A DNA stretch of 64,000 bases from Candidatus Porisulfidus sp. TsSOB (lineage in GTDB: Bacteria > Pseudomonadota > Gammaproteobacteria > Poriferisulfidales > Poriferisulfidaceae). The position numbers and the translations under genes were made by a program. How positions within the stretch are numbered: the first letter of the stretch is position 1; each line of letters opens with the position of its first letter. This document shows positions 26,212-34,999 of this stretch, in pieces. The notes under the pieces are model-generated. The model saw only the letters and a program-made list of their open reading frames with translations, was not told the origin of the DNA and did no database searches. Location: contig MRSX01000008.1 in the NCBI GenBank assembly GCA_002631715.1, positions 53,772 through 117,771 on the forward strand, written 5' to 3'.

Positions 26212-26699
26212 GTCGCGAGTCCCTCCGGGGTCAGCAACCGGCTGTGCGCGTGGCACAGGGCCAACCCCAACGCATCCGCTTCATCCGCCTGCGGCGATTC
26301 GGCCAACCCCAGCAAGCGCTGCACCATGAACTGAACCTGTTCCTTGGTGGCCCCGCCCTGCCCGGTGATCGTCTGTTTCATGCTGCGCGGAGAATATTCA
26401 AATACTTCGATCTGGCGCACTACGCAGGCGCTGATCAATGCTCCGCGTGCCTGGCCAAGTTTGAGCGCCGTACCCGCGTTGGCAGCAACGAATGAGGTCT
26501 CGACTGCCGCACAATCCGGCGCATGAGCCTCGAGCACCTCGTCCAGCTCCTGGAACAACTTTCCCAATCGTTCCGGGATTGGGCCTTGCCCGGGGCAAAT
26601 CTGTCCGCTGTCCCGGTAGCGGTGGCGGTACCCGTCGGTTTCGATCACGCCGTAGCCGGTGCGCCGCAAGCCGGGGTCCACGCCGATTACCCGAATCAT
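26208..26699 (-). CDS. ruvC: Crossover junction endodeoxyribonuclease RuvC
   Basis: The protein has 163 residues. It starts with [17 protein letters not shown], where D8 is the first catalytic acid; VETSFVAAN carries the second and the C-terminal [13 protein letters not shown] the last two. It resolves Holliday junctions with RuvAB. It begins after yebC in the same order as in other gammaproteobacteria (yebC-ruvC-ruvA-ruvB). Confidence 0.96.
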   Translation of the reverse strand: MIRVIGVDPGLRRTGYGVIETDGYRHRYRDSGQICPGQGPIPERLGKLFQELDEVLEAHAPDCAAVETSFVAANAGTALKLGQARGALISACVVRQIEVFEYSPRSMKQTITGQGGATKEQVQFMVQRLLGLAESPQADEADALGLALCHAHSRLLTPEGLAT

Positions 26700-26702
26700 G
26701 GT

Positions 26703-27443
26703 TCAGTCCGCATACAGGGCATCTGGAATGCTTGCATTGGTGTAGACATTCTGCACGTCATCCAATTCCTCCAGCCCGTCCACCAGTTTCATCAATTTCA
26801 GCGCCTCGTCGCCTTCCAGCTCGACTAGGGTCTGCGCCCGCATCGTCACCTCGGCATGATCCGGCGCCTGGCCCGCCTCGGTCAGGCCTTGCCGGACCGT
26901 CACGAAGTCCTGGGGCTGCGTCAGCACTTCCACCGACTCGTCGTCCAGCACGGCCAGGTCATCGGCGCCGGCCTCCACGGCCTGATCCATCAGGTTGTCT
27001 GCATCCGTGCCGGGCGCGTAACTCAACACGCCCACCGCCGAGAACAGGTAAGTCACCGAACCGCTGTTGCCCAGGCTGCCGCCGTGCTTGCCCAACGTGT
27101 GCCGGACCTCGGAGACTGTGCGATTCCGGTTGTCGGTAAGGCAGTCGATCATCACCGCCACCCCGCCCGGGCCGTAGCCTTCGTATCGGATTTCCTCGTA
27201 CGCGGCGCTGTCCGCATCGCCGCAGCCGCGCTTGATCGCGCGTTCCACCGTGTCCTTCGGCATGTTCGCCGACATTGCCTTGTCCACCGCCAAGCGCAAC
27301 CGGGAATTGTCGGCAGGATCCGGCCCGCCGATCTTCGCCGCCACCATCACCTCCCGAATCAGCTTGGAGAACAGTTTCCCGCGCTTGTCGTCCTGCCGCT
27401 TCTTGCGGTGCTGGATGTTGGCCCACTTGCTGTGACCCGCCAT
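26703..27443 (-). CDS. yebC: YebC/PmpR family transcriptional regulator/translation factor
   Basis: The protein has 246 residues. The opening MAGHSKWANIQHRKK and the GYGPGGVAVMIDCLTDNRNRT segment are diagnostic. Family members bind DNA near regulated genes and have been linked to relief of ribosome stalling. The gene lies three bases upstream of ruvC and 28 bases downstream of nudB. Confidence 0.95.
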   Translation of the reverse strand: MAGHSKWANIQHRKKRQDDKRGKLFSKLIREVMVAAKIGGPDPADNSRLRLAVDKAMSANMPKDTVERAIKRGCGDADSAAYEEIRYEGYGPGGVAVMIDCLTDNRNRTVSEVRHTLGKHGGSLGNSGSVTYLFSAVGVLSYAPGTDADNLMDQAVEAGADDLAVLDDESVEVLTQPQDFVTVRQGLTEAGQAPDHAEVTMRAQTLVELEGDEALKLMKLVDGLEELDDVQNVYTNASIPDALYAD

Positions 27444-27471
27444 GATCGATGTGCCCCGTCACAACCTCCGC

Positions 27472-27936
27472 CTATGATAAACCCGGAGGCGATCCAACCG
27501 GAACCCAGTCCAGGATTGCTTGCCGATTCGTGTAGGAAGACGCACGCTGCGCCGCCTCCACCCGGGGCAACCATTCGTATTCCGAGTGCTCCAAGGCGTC
27601 CAAAGTCACCGGGCATACTTCGGGAACCGCCAAGCGAAAAACATGCTCGCGGTTTTCCGTGATCCCTTCGGCGTAACGGTGGCGCCAAATCTCGTAGATT
27701 TCGAACAAGTGGCTGTCATGGCAGTCTTCCAGCGCCGCCGCATCCAAGCCCGTCTCCTCGACCAGCTCCCGCCGCGCCGCCTGCTCCGGCTGTTCGCCCC
27801 ACTCCAAACTGCCGGTCACCGACTGCCAGAACGTCGAGGGTTCGTGCCGCCTCAGCATCAGTACTTGGGAGTCTGCGCTGTAGACCACCACCAGCACCGA
27901 CTCCGGTCGCTTGTGGGAAGGCACCTCCGCGGTCAT
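27472..27936 (-). CDS. nudB: Dihydroneopterin triphosphate diphosphatase NudB (Nudix hydrolase)
   Basis: The protein has 154 residues. The Nudix box reads [20 protein letters not shown] followed by TGL, complete. By context (aspS-nudB-yebC-ruvC, as in E. coli) it is the folate-pathway enzyme that removes pyrophosphate from dihydroneopterin triphosphate. The ATG at 27936 overlaps the aspS stop by four bases. Confidence 0.9.
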   Translation of the reverse strand: MTAEVPSHKRPESVLVVVYSADSQVLMLRRHEPSTFWQSVTGSLEWGEQPEQAARRELVEETGLDAAALEDCHDSHLFEIYEIWRHRYAEGITENREHVFRLAVPEVCPVTLDALEHSEYEWLPRVEAAQRASSYTNRQAILDWVPVGSPPGLS

Positions 27937-29711
27937 GAACGGGTTTTGATCCGGCTCAGCCCCAGTTCGCGCAACTGATCCATCTCCACCATCTCGGGTG
28001 CTCCCGTCAACAGGCAATTGGCCGTCTGGGTCTTGGGGAATGCAATCACGTCCCGGATCGCCTCGGCGCCGGTCAGGAGCATAACCAAGCGGTCGAAGCC
28101 GAATGCGATGCCGCCGTGCGGCGGGCAGCCGTAGCGCAGCGCATCCAGCAGGAATCCGAATTTTGCACGCGCCTCCTCGGCGTCGATGCCAAGCAGCGCG
28201 AAAACCGCTTCCTGGATCTCCGGGCGATGGATGCGGACCGATCCCCCGCCGACTTCCACCCCGTTGATCACCATGTCATAGGCTCGTGCCCGCACTGCGC
28301 CAGGGTCGGTTTCCAACTGCGCAACATCCTCGACCGCCGGCGCCGTGAACGGGTGATGCATCGCCAGCCAGCACTGTGTCTGAGGGTCTCGTTCGAGTAG
28401 CGGGAAATCGACCACCCAGAGCGGCTGCCAACCCTCTTCTCTCAGGCCCAAATCCTCTGCCAGACATTCGCGCAGGAAAGACAGTGCGGCGTTGACAATG
28501 TCGGCGCGATCCGCGCCGAACACGATCAGGTCCCCGTCCTGCGCCTCCGTGCGTTCCAGAATGCCGGCCACCGCCTCGTCATGCAGGAACTTCAGGAATC
28601 CCGCTTGCAGGCCGTCGCGCCCCTGCCCGACCTGGTTGCACTTGATGTACGCGAGCCCTTTCGCGCCGTACGGCTTGATTGCTTCGGTGTAGGCATCGAT
28701 CTGTCCGAGGCTCATGCCTGCCGCCCCTGGGATGCGCATCGCCGCGACCCGGGCACCCTCTCGGTTGGCCGGTTCCCGAAAGACCTTGAACTCTACCTCC
28801 GTCAGGATATCCGCCACGTCGACGAGTTCCATGCCGGAAATCCGCAAATCCGGTCGGTCGGTCCCGAACCGGCTCATGGCTTCGGCATAGGCCAATTGCG
28901 GAAACGGATCCGGCAGGGAAATCCCCACGGCGTCAAACATGGCGCGCGCCAGGCCCTCCATCAGTTCCAGAATGTGTTCCTCTTCGAGAAACGAAGTTTC
29001 GATGTCGATCTGGGTGAATTCCGGCTGGCGATCCTGGCGGGGATCCTCGTCGCGGAAGCAGCGTACGATCTGGTAGTAACGGTCCACCCCGCCCATCATC
29101 AGCATCTGCTTGAACAACTGCGGGGACTGTGGAAGCGCAAAGCATGCACCGGTGTGGGTCCGGCTTGGCACCAAGTACTCGCGGGCGCCTTCCGGGGTCG
29201 CACGGGTCAGCATCGGCGTCTCGACTTCCAAAAACCCCAGCCCGTCCAGGTAACGCCGCACCGTGGCCGCCAGCCGGGCACGGGTGCGCAAGCGCTCCTG
29301 CATCACAGGCCGGCGCAATTCCATGTAGCGATAGCGCAAGCGATGATCTTCGTGCACCTGTTCGTCGTCGAGCTGGTACGGCGGGGTGTCGGCCGGATTC
29401 AGGATTTCCAGTTCTTCGCAAACCACTTCCACCTCGCCGGTCGGCAGCGTCGGGTTAACCGTGCCTTCAGGACGGGCCCGGACCTGTCCCGTGACCGCCA
29501 GCACAAACTCAGTACGTATCTGCTCGGCCAGCGCGAACAATTCGGCCTGCTCGGGGTTCACCACGACTTGCACGAGCCCGCTATGGTCGCGCAGGTCGAT
29601 GAAGATGATCCCGCCATGGTCGCGGCGGCGGTTGACCCAGCCGAACAGATGAACCGCCTGGCCGATCTGGTCGGCCTGAACCTCTCCGCAGTAGCAGCGT
29701 TCCTCAGCCAT
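27933..29711 (-). CDS. aspS: Aspartyl-tRNA synthetase
   Basis: The protein has 592 residues, nearly the same as the E. coli enzyme. An N-terminal anticodon-binding OB fold ([23 protein letters not shown] is the region) leads to the class II core with [37 protein letters not shown] and the C-terminal [13 protein letters not shown]. The bacterial GAD insert is present in the middle. It overlaps the FmdB-type gene by 8 bases. Confidence 0.96.
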   Translation of the reverse strand: MAEERCYCGEVQADQIGQAVHLFGWVNRRRDHGGIIFIDLRDHSGLVQVVVNPEQAELFALAEQIRTEFVLAVTGQVRARPEGTVNPTLPTGEVEVVCEELEILNPADTPPYQLDDEQVHEDHRLRYRYMELRRPVMQERLRTRARLAATVRRYLDGLGFLEVETPMLTRATPEGAREYLVPSRTHTGACFALPQSPQLFKQMLMMGGVDRYYQIVRCFRDEDPRQDRQPEFTQIDIETSFLEEEHILELMEGLARAMFDAVGISLPDPFPQLAYAEAMSRFGTDRPDLRISGMELVDVADILTEVEFKVFREPANREGARVAAMRIPGAAGMSLGQIDAYTEAIKPYGAKGLAYIKCNQVGQGRDGLQAGFLKFLHDEAVAGILERTEAQDGDLIVFGADRADIVNAALSFLRECLAEDLGLREEGWQPLWVVDFPLLERDPQTQCWLAMHHPFTAPAVEDVAQLETDPGAVRARAYDMVINGVEVGGGSVRIHRPEIQEAVFALLGIDAEEARAKFGFLLDALRYGCPPHGGIAFGFDRLVMLLTGAEAIRDVIAFPKTQTANCLLTGAPEMVEMDQLRELGLSRIKTRS

Positions 29712-30030
29712 TGGCGGCCCCGGCCTGTGAGGCCTTCCCGCCGGACGGCTTTGCCTCGGACTTGCCCGAGGCGGCCTTGTCCTTGCCGGGTTTTGTTTCC
29801 TTCTTCTTGGCCGCGGCCGGCTCTCCGTTCGTGTCCTTGCTCGGTTTCTTCCCCTTGAAGTCAGTCTCGTACCAGCCGCTGCCCTTGAGGCGGAATCCGG
29901 CTGCCGTCAATTGCTTGCGCAAACGCTCCTCGCCGCATTGCGGGCACCGGGTCAGAGGGGCGTCGCTGACCTTCTGCAACACCTCCAGGTCATACCCGCA
30001 GGCTTCGCAACGATATTCGTATATGGGCAT
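29704..30030 (-). CDS. FmdB family zinc ribbon protein
   Basis: The protein has 108 residues. The N-terminal [20 protein letters not shown] and the second pair CPQCGEE form a small zinc ribbon. The C-terminal half is a low-complexity tail rich in lysine, alanine and glycine. Such proteins occur upstream of aspS in many proteobacteria; their role is unknown, although they were named from the regulator of formamidase. The stop overlaps the aspS start by 8 bases. Confidence 0.88.
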   Translation of the reverse strand: MPIYEYRCEACGYDLEVLQKVSDAPLTRCPQCGEERLRKQLTAAGFRLKGSGWYETDFKGKKPSKDTNGEPAAAKKKETKPGKDKAASGKSEAKPSGGKASQAGAANG

Positions 30031-30032
30031 GG

Positions 30033-30536
30033 TCAGATCAGGCGTGGCTGGTCGGCGCGCCGATTATACGGGCCGATTGAATCTCCAACCCGGATCAGGC
30101 CGCCTTCCAGAACGCGTGCCGTCACACCGCCCATTCCAGTCATTGCGTTTTTTCCGCCAGCGCCCAGTGCCGCATCCATGGCACGGCAGGGCGGACAATC
30201 GCCAGTGCCTTCGAACAGTGCCGCACCCACCCGAAACCGCTGTCCGACCAAGGCCCGGAGATTGATACCAGACACCAGCAGGTTGCGGCGCAGCAGATCC
30301 GGTTTCGGGGTGCGCTCCGACAGCGACCCGATTGCCGGGAGATGTTCGGACTGCATCAAGGTCACCTGACGTCGCCCGCCCGTGCGTCGGGTCGCATAAT
30401 CCTCGGCCAATCCTCGGCCCTGAATCGCTTGTACTTCCTGAAGTTCCACCACCGGCTGTCCGCGTCCAGTGCGGACCCCGATCCACTCGACTCGACCCGA
30501 GGCGGGAGAATGCCCGCGTGGCTCATCCGGGGTCAT
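30033..30536 (-). CDS. MOSC domain protein
   Basis: The protein has 167 residues. MOSC domains bind or move sulfur and are relatives of the Moco sulfurase C-terminal domain. The expected pattern includes [28 protein letters not shown], the conserved cysteine region GTGDCPPC and [11 protein letters not shown]. The ATG at 30536 overlaps the serS stop by four bases. It could act with molybdenum-cofactor enzymes or as a YiiM-like reductase partner; the exact substrate is unknown. Confidence 0.85.
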   Translation of the reverse strand: MTPDEPRGHSPASGRVEWIGVRTGRGQPVVELQEVQAIQGRGLAEDYATRRTGGRRQVTLMQSEHLPAIGSLSERTPKPDLLRRNLLVSGINLRALVGQRFRVGAALFEGTGDCPPCRAMDAALGAGGKNAMTGMGGVTARVLEGGLIRVGDSIGPYNRRADQPRLI

Positions 30537-31813
30537 TCCGCCGCACCCAACCGGGTTACGCCATTCATCCAAGGTGCCAGGCAATCCGGGATCTGAATCG
30601 ATCCGTCCTCGCTCTGATGATTCTCCAGCACGGCCACCAGCGTGCGGCCGACAGCAAGACCGGAACCGTTCAAAGTATGTACCGGTTGCGGAGACTTTTC
30701 CTGGCCGGACCGGAACCGTGCCTTGATTCGTCGCGCCTGGAAATCCCGGAAATTGCTGCAGGAAGAAATCTCGCGATACGCCTTCTGGCTGGGCAACCAG
30801 ACTTCCAGGTCATAGGTGCGCGCAGCGGCAAAGCCGATATCGCCCCCGCATAGGGAAACCACCCGATACGGCAAATCCAGCGCCTGCAGAACAGCTTCTG
30901 CATGGGTTGTCAGTTCCTCCAGCGCCGACTCCGACTCCTCCGGATGTACGGCCAGCACCAGTTCCACCTTTTCGAATTGATGTTGCCGGATCAAACCCCG
31001 GGTATCCATTCCGTAGGAACCCGCCTCGGCCCGGAAGCATGGCGTGTGCGCGATCTTCTTCCAAGGCAGTTCCGACGCCTCTAGGATCGTGTCACGCAAC
31101 AGGTTCGTCAACGGCACCTCGGCCGTGGGAATCAAGAAATGCTGTTCTCCGTCCAGTGCAAACAGATCCGCACGGAACTTGGGCAACTGCCCGGTCCCTT
31201 CCAGGCTGGCCGCATTCACCAGGTATGGAACGTAGCATTCCTCGTAGCCATGCTGGCGCGTGTGCAGATCCAGCATGAACTGGGTTAACGCACGATGCAG
31301 CAGTGCCAGTTCGCCCTGCAGCACCGAAAAGCGTGCCCCGGACATGGCCGCGGCCTGCCGCATGTCGAGCAGTCCCCATCGCTCACTTAGTTGCACATGA
31401 TCGAGCGGCTCGAAATCGAACTCCGCGGGTTCACCCCAGCAGCGCAACTCAAGATTGTCCTGAGGGCCCTTGCCGTCCGGGACTTCCGGGTCCAGCAGGT
31501 TCGGCATGCCGATCAGCCAGGCGTCAAGACGCTGCCGAATCGACGCCAGCGCTGCCTGGCGATGCTCCAGCTGCTCTCCCAGGCCGGTTACCTCCGCCAT
31601 CATTTCAGTGGCGTCCTCGCCCTGCTGCCGGGCTTCACCGATGCGTTTCGACAGGGTGTTGCGCTGAGCCTGAAGGGATTCCGCCTCGCTCTGCGCGGCC
31701 TTGCGTTCCGCCTCGAGTTCGGCGTATATCGCCGCGTCAAAAGTGAAACCCCGTCGCGCAAGGTTATCCGCGACCGCGCGCGGGTCAGCGCGTAAGACTT
31801 TGGGATCCAGCAT
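30533..31813 (-). CDS. serS: Seryl-tRNA synthetase
   Basis: The protein has 426 residues. It opens with [21 protein letters not shown], the standard start, followed by a long coiled-coil arm and the class II core ([40 protein letters not shown], and [14 protein letters not shown]). The start codon directly touches the right inverted repeat of the tnpB element, and no Shine-Dalgarno sequence is visible in the 13 bases between the tnpB stop and this ATG. Translation may therefore depend on coupling to tnpB or on leader structure. Confidence 0.96.
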   Translation of the reverse strand: MLDPKVLRADPRAVADNLARRGFTFDAAIYAELEAERKAAQSEAESLQAQRNTLSKRIGEARQQGEDATEMMAEVTGLGEQLEHRQAALASIRQRLDAWLIGMPNLLDPEVPDGKGPQDNLELRCWGEPAEFDFEPLDHVQLSERWGLLDMRQAAAMSGARFSVLQGELALLHRALTQFMLDLHTRQHGYEECYVPYLVNAASLEGTGQLPKFRADLFALDGEQHFLIPTAEVPLTNLLRDTILEASELPWKKIAHTPCFRAEAGSYGMDTRGLIRQHQFEKVELVLAVHPEESESALEELTTHAEAVLQALDLPYRVVSLCGGDIGFAAARTYDLEVWLPSQKAYREISSCSNFRDFQARRIKARFRSGQEKSPQPVHTLNGSGLAVGRTLVAVLENHQSEDGSIQIPDCLAPWMNGVTRLGAAE

Positions 31814-31843
31814 ACGCGCGGGGAATTATGTGGCAAAGTCCGC
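31814..31843 (-). repeat. Right inverted repeat of the tnpB element
   Basis: Read outward on the minus strand, this arm matches the left arm (33158-33189, plus strand) at 26 of 30 aligned positions with one two-base gap. The best shared blocks are TTTGC, ACATAA, TCCCC and GCGCGT. It includes the tnpB stop codon and ends directly at the serS start codon. Confidence 0.7.
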
Positions 31844-33139
31844 AAGGGATTCTTTGCCCATTTGTTGACGCTTCACAGGCCGACTGTGGCAGGATTCCCC
31901 ACCGGTGTCGCCACCTCCACGTCCAGTCGCCCCATTCCCGAAGGCCAAAATGTTTAACGCGGCGTTCACGTCCGCGTCGTCCGCATGCCCGCAAGCGGCG
32001 CACTTGAATTTGATTCCATTCCTATTGTCCTTGTCGACATGCCCGCACTGATGACACGTCTGGCTGGTGTACGCGGGGTTCACCTTGCACACCTCCATTT
32101 TGTAGTTCAGGCACAACTCCAGCGTGCCCCATGCGCTGGCTAGTATCTGTCGGTTCAGCCCTGATTTCGATTTCACGTTCTTGCCAGGTTTCTGTTTCGT
32201 GCCCTTGGCCGATTTCGTCATGCCCCGGATGTTCAGCTTCTCCACGTAGGCGACATCGTATTCGGAGGCAATGTTCTTGCTGACGCGATGAGCCCAGTTC
32301 TTCCGTGCGAAGCGTTCCGCCACGCAAGCCCGCTGGTGCCTGAGCTGGATCCGCAGATACCGCTTGGAGGGTTGATAGCGCGGCCGGCCTTGGGGCTTCG
32401 GCCCACAGAGGTTCATTTGATTCTTCCAATAGATCTCGCGCTTACGCGCCATAGACCGTTCATACCGTTTGCGCTTGGCCACTTTCTTCCCCAGGTCCGG
32501 TCCCCCGTGCTTCGTGCCATCCGATAGTACCGCCAGCCGGCCCTCGGCAATGTTCCGGTCGATGCCCACCTCCTTGATGGAATGAGGGAGACTGGCTTGA
32601 GCTTCCACTTCGTACACCAGGTAGGCATACCAGTTGCCGCATTCGTGCTTGACCGTGCCGGACTTGAACTCGCCGTCCGGGTACGGGTTGTTGCCGGCCA
32701 GCTTCATCCAGCCGACCTTCTGCACGTACAGGCTCTCGCCCGATACCTTGGCCGACACGTAATTGATCGGAAACGAAGGCGTGGTTGCCCACTTGCCGTG
32801 AAACTGCGGTGGCTTCCGATTCAGCTTCCCGCCTGTTTCCAAATCCTTGAAGAATGCCTTGTAGGTTGTCTCGATGGGCTTCAGGGAGATTCTGACCACC
32901 CTGGACGAATAGTCTTGCAACCACTTTGTCGTGCCATCGTCTCTGCGCATGATGGTAAACACCTGGCACAAGGAATAGTGCCGGAAATCCGGCTTGATCC
33001 CGAATTCGTACTCGTCCTTGAGTTTCCTCACCATGTGATTCCAGACAAACCGACAGGCCCCTGCCGTCCCATGCAATTGCTGATGTTTCCGGCTTGAACC
33101 GGGGTGCAATCGGTAGCGGACGGTGCGGTGAACTTTCAT
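31826..33139 (-). CDS. tnpB: RNA-guided endonuclease TnpB (IS605 OrfB family)
   Basis: The protein has 437 residues. A helix-turn-helix-like N-terminus (GACRFVWNHMVRKLKDEYE) is followed by the RuvC-like nuclease. The catalytic acids appear intact: D194 in VGIDRN, E300 in VEKLNIRGM and D390 in DADVNAALNI. The zinc finger is complete (CHQC at 362-365 and CAAC at 380-383). TnpB proteins cut DNA guided by RNA from the element's right end and help keep the element in the genome. No frameshift or stop is seen, so it is probably functional. It lies in the same direction as serS, 12 bases ahead of it. Confidence 0.93.
   Translation of the reverse strand: MKVHRTVRYRLHPGSSRKHQQLHGTAGACRFVWNHMVRKLKDEYEFGIKPDFRHYSLCQVFTIMRRDDGTTKWLQDYSSRVVRISLKPIETTYKAFFKDLETGGKLNRKPPQFHGKWATTPSFPINYVSAKVSGESLYVQKVGWMKLAGNNPYPDGEFKSGTVKHECGNWYAYLVYEVEAQASLPHSIKEVGIDRNIAEGRLAVLSDGTKHGGPDLGKKVAKRKRYERSMARKREIYWKNQMNLCGPKPQGRPRYQPSKRYLRIQLRHQRACVAERFARKNWAHRVSKNIASEYDVAYVEKLNIRGMTKSAKGTKQKPGKNVKSKSGLNRQILASAWGTLELCLNYKMEVCKVNPAYTSQTCHQCGHVDKDNRNGIKFKCAACGHADDADVNAALNILAFGNGATGRGGGDTGGESCHSRPVKRQQMGKESLADFAT
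31832..31858 (-). other. Stem-loop at the tnpB 3' end (candidate omega-RNA/right-end hairpin)
   Basis: On the minus strand GGCAAAG and CTTTGCC form a perfect 7 bp stem around a 13-base loop. It overlaps the last codons of tnpB and the right repeat. Hairpins at this position are typical of IS605-type right ends and of the reRNA/omega-RNA that guides TnpB. Confidence 0.45.
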
Positions 33140-33157
33140 TATCAGAATTACACGCTT

Positions 33158-33189
33158 GCGGGTTTTGCTACATAACTCCCCATGCGCGT
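33158..33189 (+). repeat. Left inverted repeat of the tnpB element
   Basis: This arm lies 18 bases upstream of the tnpB start and matches the right arm in inverted orientation (GCGGGTTTTGCTACATAACT, then CCCCATGCGCGT). It ends 4 bases from the stop codon of the small upstream gene. Confidence 0.7.
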
Positions 33190-33193
33190 CCGT

Positions 33194-33490
33194 CTACGCG
33201 CTCGGCGGCTTCCAGATTCCGAACGCTTTGGAAGGATCCGCGGCCGGCGGCGCGGGCCGCTGCTGAGCCTGACCCATGATATCGCTCATAACATGCCCGC
33301 TGAACGCATTGATTTCTCTAAGTAATTCTTCTTTTTCTTCGGACGGGCGATCGATGCTGCCGACCAGCAGTCCGAGCACGGCCGCCAAGTATTGGGCGGA
33401 AATCAGGGTGTCCTGGCACTGCGCGTCATGCTCGTTCAGGACGTGCATCAGTTTCTGCACCAGTTCTCGGCTTAAATTAATCGGTTCCAT
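33194..33490 (-). CDS. Small conserved-looking protein of unknown function
   Basis: The protein has 98 residues and no recognised family. It is mainly helical and acidic (for example [18 protein letters not shown] and [18 protein letters not shown]), with a proline- and alanine-rich C-terminal tail ([12 protein letters not shown]). It has no signal peptide or membrane segment. Its stop lies 4 bases outside the left edge of the tnpB element. Before the insertion it would have ended about 4 bases before the serS start, so it may once have been in an operon with serS. It is preceded by tRNA-Arg on the same strand. Confidence 0.65.
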   Translation of the reverse strand: MEPINLSRELVQKLMHVLNEHDAQCQDTLISAQYLAAVLGLLVGSIDRPSEEKEELLREINAFSGHVMSDIMGQAQQRPAPPAADPSKAFGIWKPPSA

Positions 33491-33521
33491 CGGTTCCCCT
33501 TTCCCGGTTCAGGCAGGTAAT

Positions 33522-33598
33522 TGGCGCGCCCGGAGGGATTCGAACCCCCGACCTTGTGGTTCGTAGCCACACACTCTATCCAACTGAGCTACGGGCGC
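33522..33598 (-). tRNA. tRNA-Arg (anticodon ACG)
   Basis: The minus strand folds as a cloverleaf with a 7 bp acceptor stem (GCGCCCG with CGGGCGC), an anticodon loop CTACGAA between TGTGG and CCACA, and a GTTCGAATC T-loop. The 3' CCA is encoded. The A at the wobble position would be edited to inosine to read CGU, CGC and CGA. Confidence 0.96.
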
Positions 33599-33635
33599 AC
33601 GGGACATAAAAATGCCTTAAATCAGGCAGAATCGA

Positions 33636-33641
33636 ATTATA
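33636..33641 (-). promoter_or_regulatory. Possible -10 box of tRNA-Arg
   Basis: The minus strand reads GGCTATAATTCG, containing a perfect TATAAT, 38 bases upstream of the mature 5' end of tRNA-Arg. The -35 region is weak (TTGTAA lies too close, TCAAGT is a poor match). Confidence 0.4.
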
Positions 33642-33688
33642 GCCGATGGGCAACTTACAACTTGACGGTAAGTTCGACTGACTCGCTT

Positions 33689-34135
33689 TCAGTGACAGGC
33701 TGCGCCCAGCGCTTTGAGCCGCCAATAGTTGTAAGGCCAAGGCGTCACGAAACCGGCCGCCAAGGCCGGCACCAGCGACCACCAGCGCAACTGCAGGCTG
33801 CCGACCAGCAGCCAGTCCGTGAAATTCATCGCGATTTCCATCGACACCATGCTAATCAGGCTCATTCCCGCCGCCGTGCGCAGGGCCACGTTGAACGGCA
33901 TGCTTCGCATCAGCAGAATCGTCTCCAGGAGAATACTGGTCAGGATGCCGTTGAGCATGGCCAATCCTAGAATCAGCCACGGTGAAATTTCGATCTGGTA
34001 GTACTGAAAATAAAAGATCGTGCCGAAATCGCCGATGGCGCAGCCGATCAGGCACCACATCGTGTTGTAGGCGGATTTCCCCCAGGTATGGCGGCACCGC
34101 CAATCAATAGCGTACCAGTGCGCGGCTTGCTCCAT
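33689..34135 (-). CDS. DUF4396-type integral membrane protein
   Basis: The protein has 148 residues and about four hydrophobic segments. The N-terminal part contains WGKSAYNTMWCLIGCAIGDFG, and the rest includes MSLISMVSMEIAMNFTDWLL. The pattern fits DUF4396 membrane proteins of unknown function; this is a by-eye call. The ATG at 34135 starts one base after the hinT stop, so the gene is coupled to hinT. An upstream start at 34216 lies inside hinT and was rejected. Confidence 0.7.
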   Translation of the reverse strand: MEQAAHWYAIDWRCRHTWGKSAYNTMWCLIGCAIGDFGTIFYFQYYQIEISPWLILGLAMLNGILTSILLETILLMRSMPFNVALRTAAGMSLISMVSMEIAMNFTDWLLVGSLQLRWWSLVPALAAGFVTPWPYNYWRLKALGAACH

Positions 34136-34136
34136 A

Positions 34137-34481
34137 CTAGCCAGGTGGCCAACCGAACGAACGTCCAGCCAGCAGGTGTACATGCAAATGGAAGACCGAC
34201 TGCCCGACTTCGGCACCGTTGTTGATCACCAGCCGGAAGGCTTCCCTGCAACCCAGCTGTTCGGCCACCTTCCCCGCCACCTGTAGCAGGTGGCCCAACA
34301 TCGCCTGATCTTCCTCTTCGGCATTCGCAACCCGGTCCAGCGGCTTGCGCGGCACGATTAATACATGCGTCGGCGCTTGGGGATTGACGTCCCGGAATGC
34401 CACGCAAACCTCGTCTTCGTACACGAAATCCGCGGGGATCTCGCGGTTGATGATTCTCTCGAACAGGGTCGGCTCGGTCAT
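34137..34481 (-). CDS. hinT: Histidine triad (HIT/HinT) nucleotide-binding protein
   Basis: The protein has 114 residues, the normal size of HinT. It starts FERIINREIPADFVYEDE and carries the triad HLHVH (H98, H100, H102) with the upstream VINNGAEVGQSVFH. Such proteins hydrolyse nucleoside phosphoramidates such as AMP-lysine and adenylylated compounds. It lies just downstream of lptE and upstream of a membrane protein. Confidence 0.92.
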   Translation of the reverse strand: MTEPTLFERIINREIPADFVYEDEVCVAFRDVNPQAPTHVLIVPRKPLDRVANAEEEDQAMLGHLLQVAGKVAEQLGCREAFRLVINNGAEVGQSVFHLHVHLLAGRSFGWPPG

Positions 34482-34504
34482 GCTTCCCTCAGGAGCGCCT
34501 GCCG

Positions 34505-34999
34505 CTACTGCTCGGCATAGGCGCGGATGCGCAGCAGCAGCGCCTCAATCAATTCCCCGCTCAGTTCCTTCTTCAGGACCGCGCGAGCCTCGTCAGCCGC
34601 GAGGTAGTCTTCCGAATCAAACAGCCAGTGCCGGTAGCGCGACACGGTAGCTGGCACCGATGGCTTTTCACCCGGGCGCTGCAGGCGCACGGTCAAATGC
34701 AACCCGACTTCATATTCACGAGCATCCATTTCGGTGGTCACAGCGATGACCTGATGGCGCTCCTCCGGACCTTTCAGATAAACGATCAAATCGGCCGCCG
34801 CGTCGCCTCCCACTACCTTGACACCGCCGCCGCGCAACTTGCGCTCAAGTACTTGGCGAAATCCCGGAGACCCCCCGATCAATTGCAACGAGGCTTGCGG
34901 GATCTTGGTCGCGACCCCCTTGGAATCTGCCAACTGGAATCCGCACCCTCCGAGAGTCAGGCAGAAAACTGCGCCCAGCAGAAAGAACCCCCTACGCAT
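34505..34999 (-). CDS. lptE: LPS-assembly lipoprotein LptE
   Basis: The protein has 164 residues. A signal peptide ending in the lipobox LGGC makes it a lipoprotein, and GCGFQL directly after is typical of LptE/RlpB. It plugs and supports the LptD channel that inserts lipopolysaccharide in the outer membrane. The ATG at 34999 overlaps leuS by 8 bases; leuS-lptE is a conserved order in gammaproteobacteria. The usual downstream holA is not here; hinT follows instead. Confidence 0.87.
   Translation of the reverse strand: MRRGFFLLGAVFCLTLGGCGFQLADSKGVATKIPQASLQLIGGSPGFRQVLERKLRGGGVKVVGGDAAADLIVYLKGPEERHQVIAVTTEMDAREYEVGLHLTVRLQRPGEKPSVPATVSRYRHWLFDSEDYLAADEARAVLKKELSGELIEALLLRIRAYAEQ

Larger units (their letters stand above)
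31814..33189 (-). mobile_element. IS200/IS605-family (IS1341-like) element carrying tnpB only
   Basis: A 1.38 kb unit consists of tnpB and two imperfect inverted repeats of about 30 bp at the outer edges. It has no tnpA gene, as in IS1341-type elements that need a transposase in trans. It sits between a small unknown gene (whose stop lies 4 bases outside the left edge) and serS (whose ATG lies directly at the right edge). No target duplication is visible, which fits this family. The ends were set from the repeats and are inferred. Confidence 0.65.
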
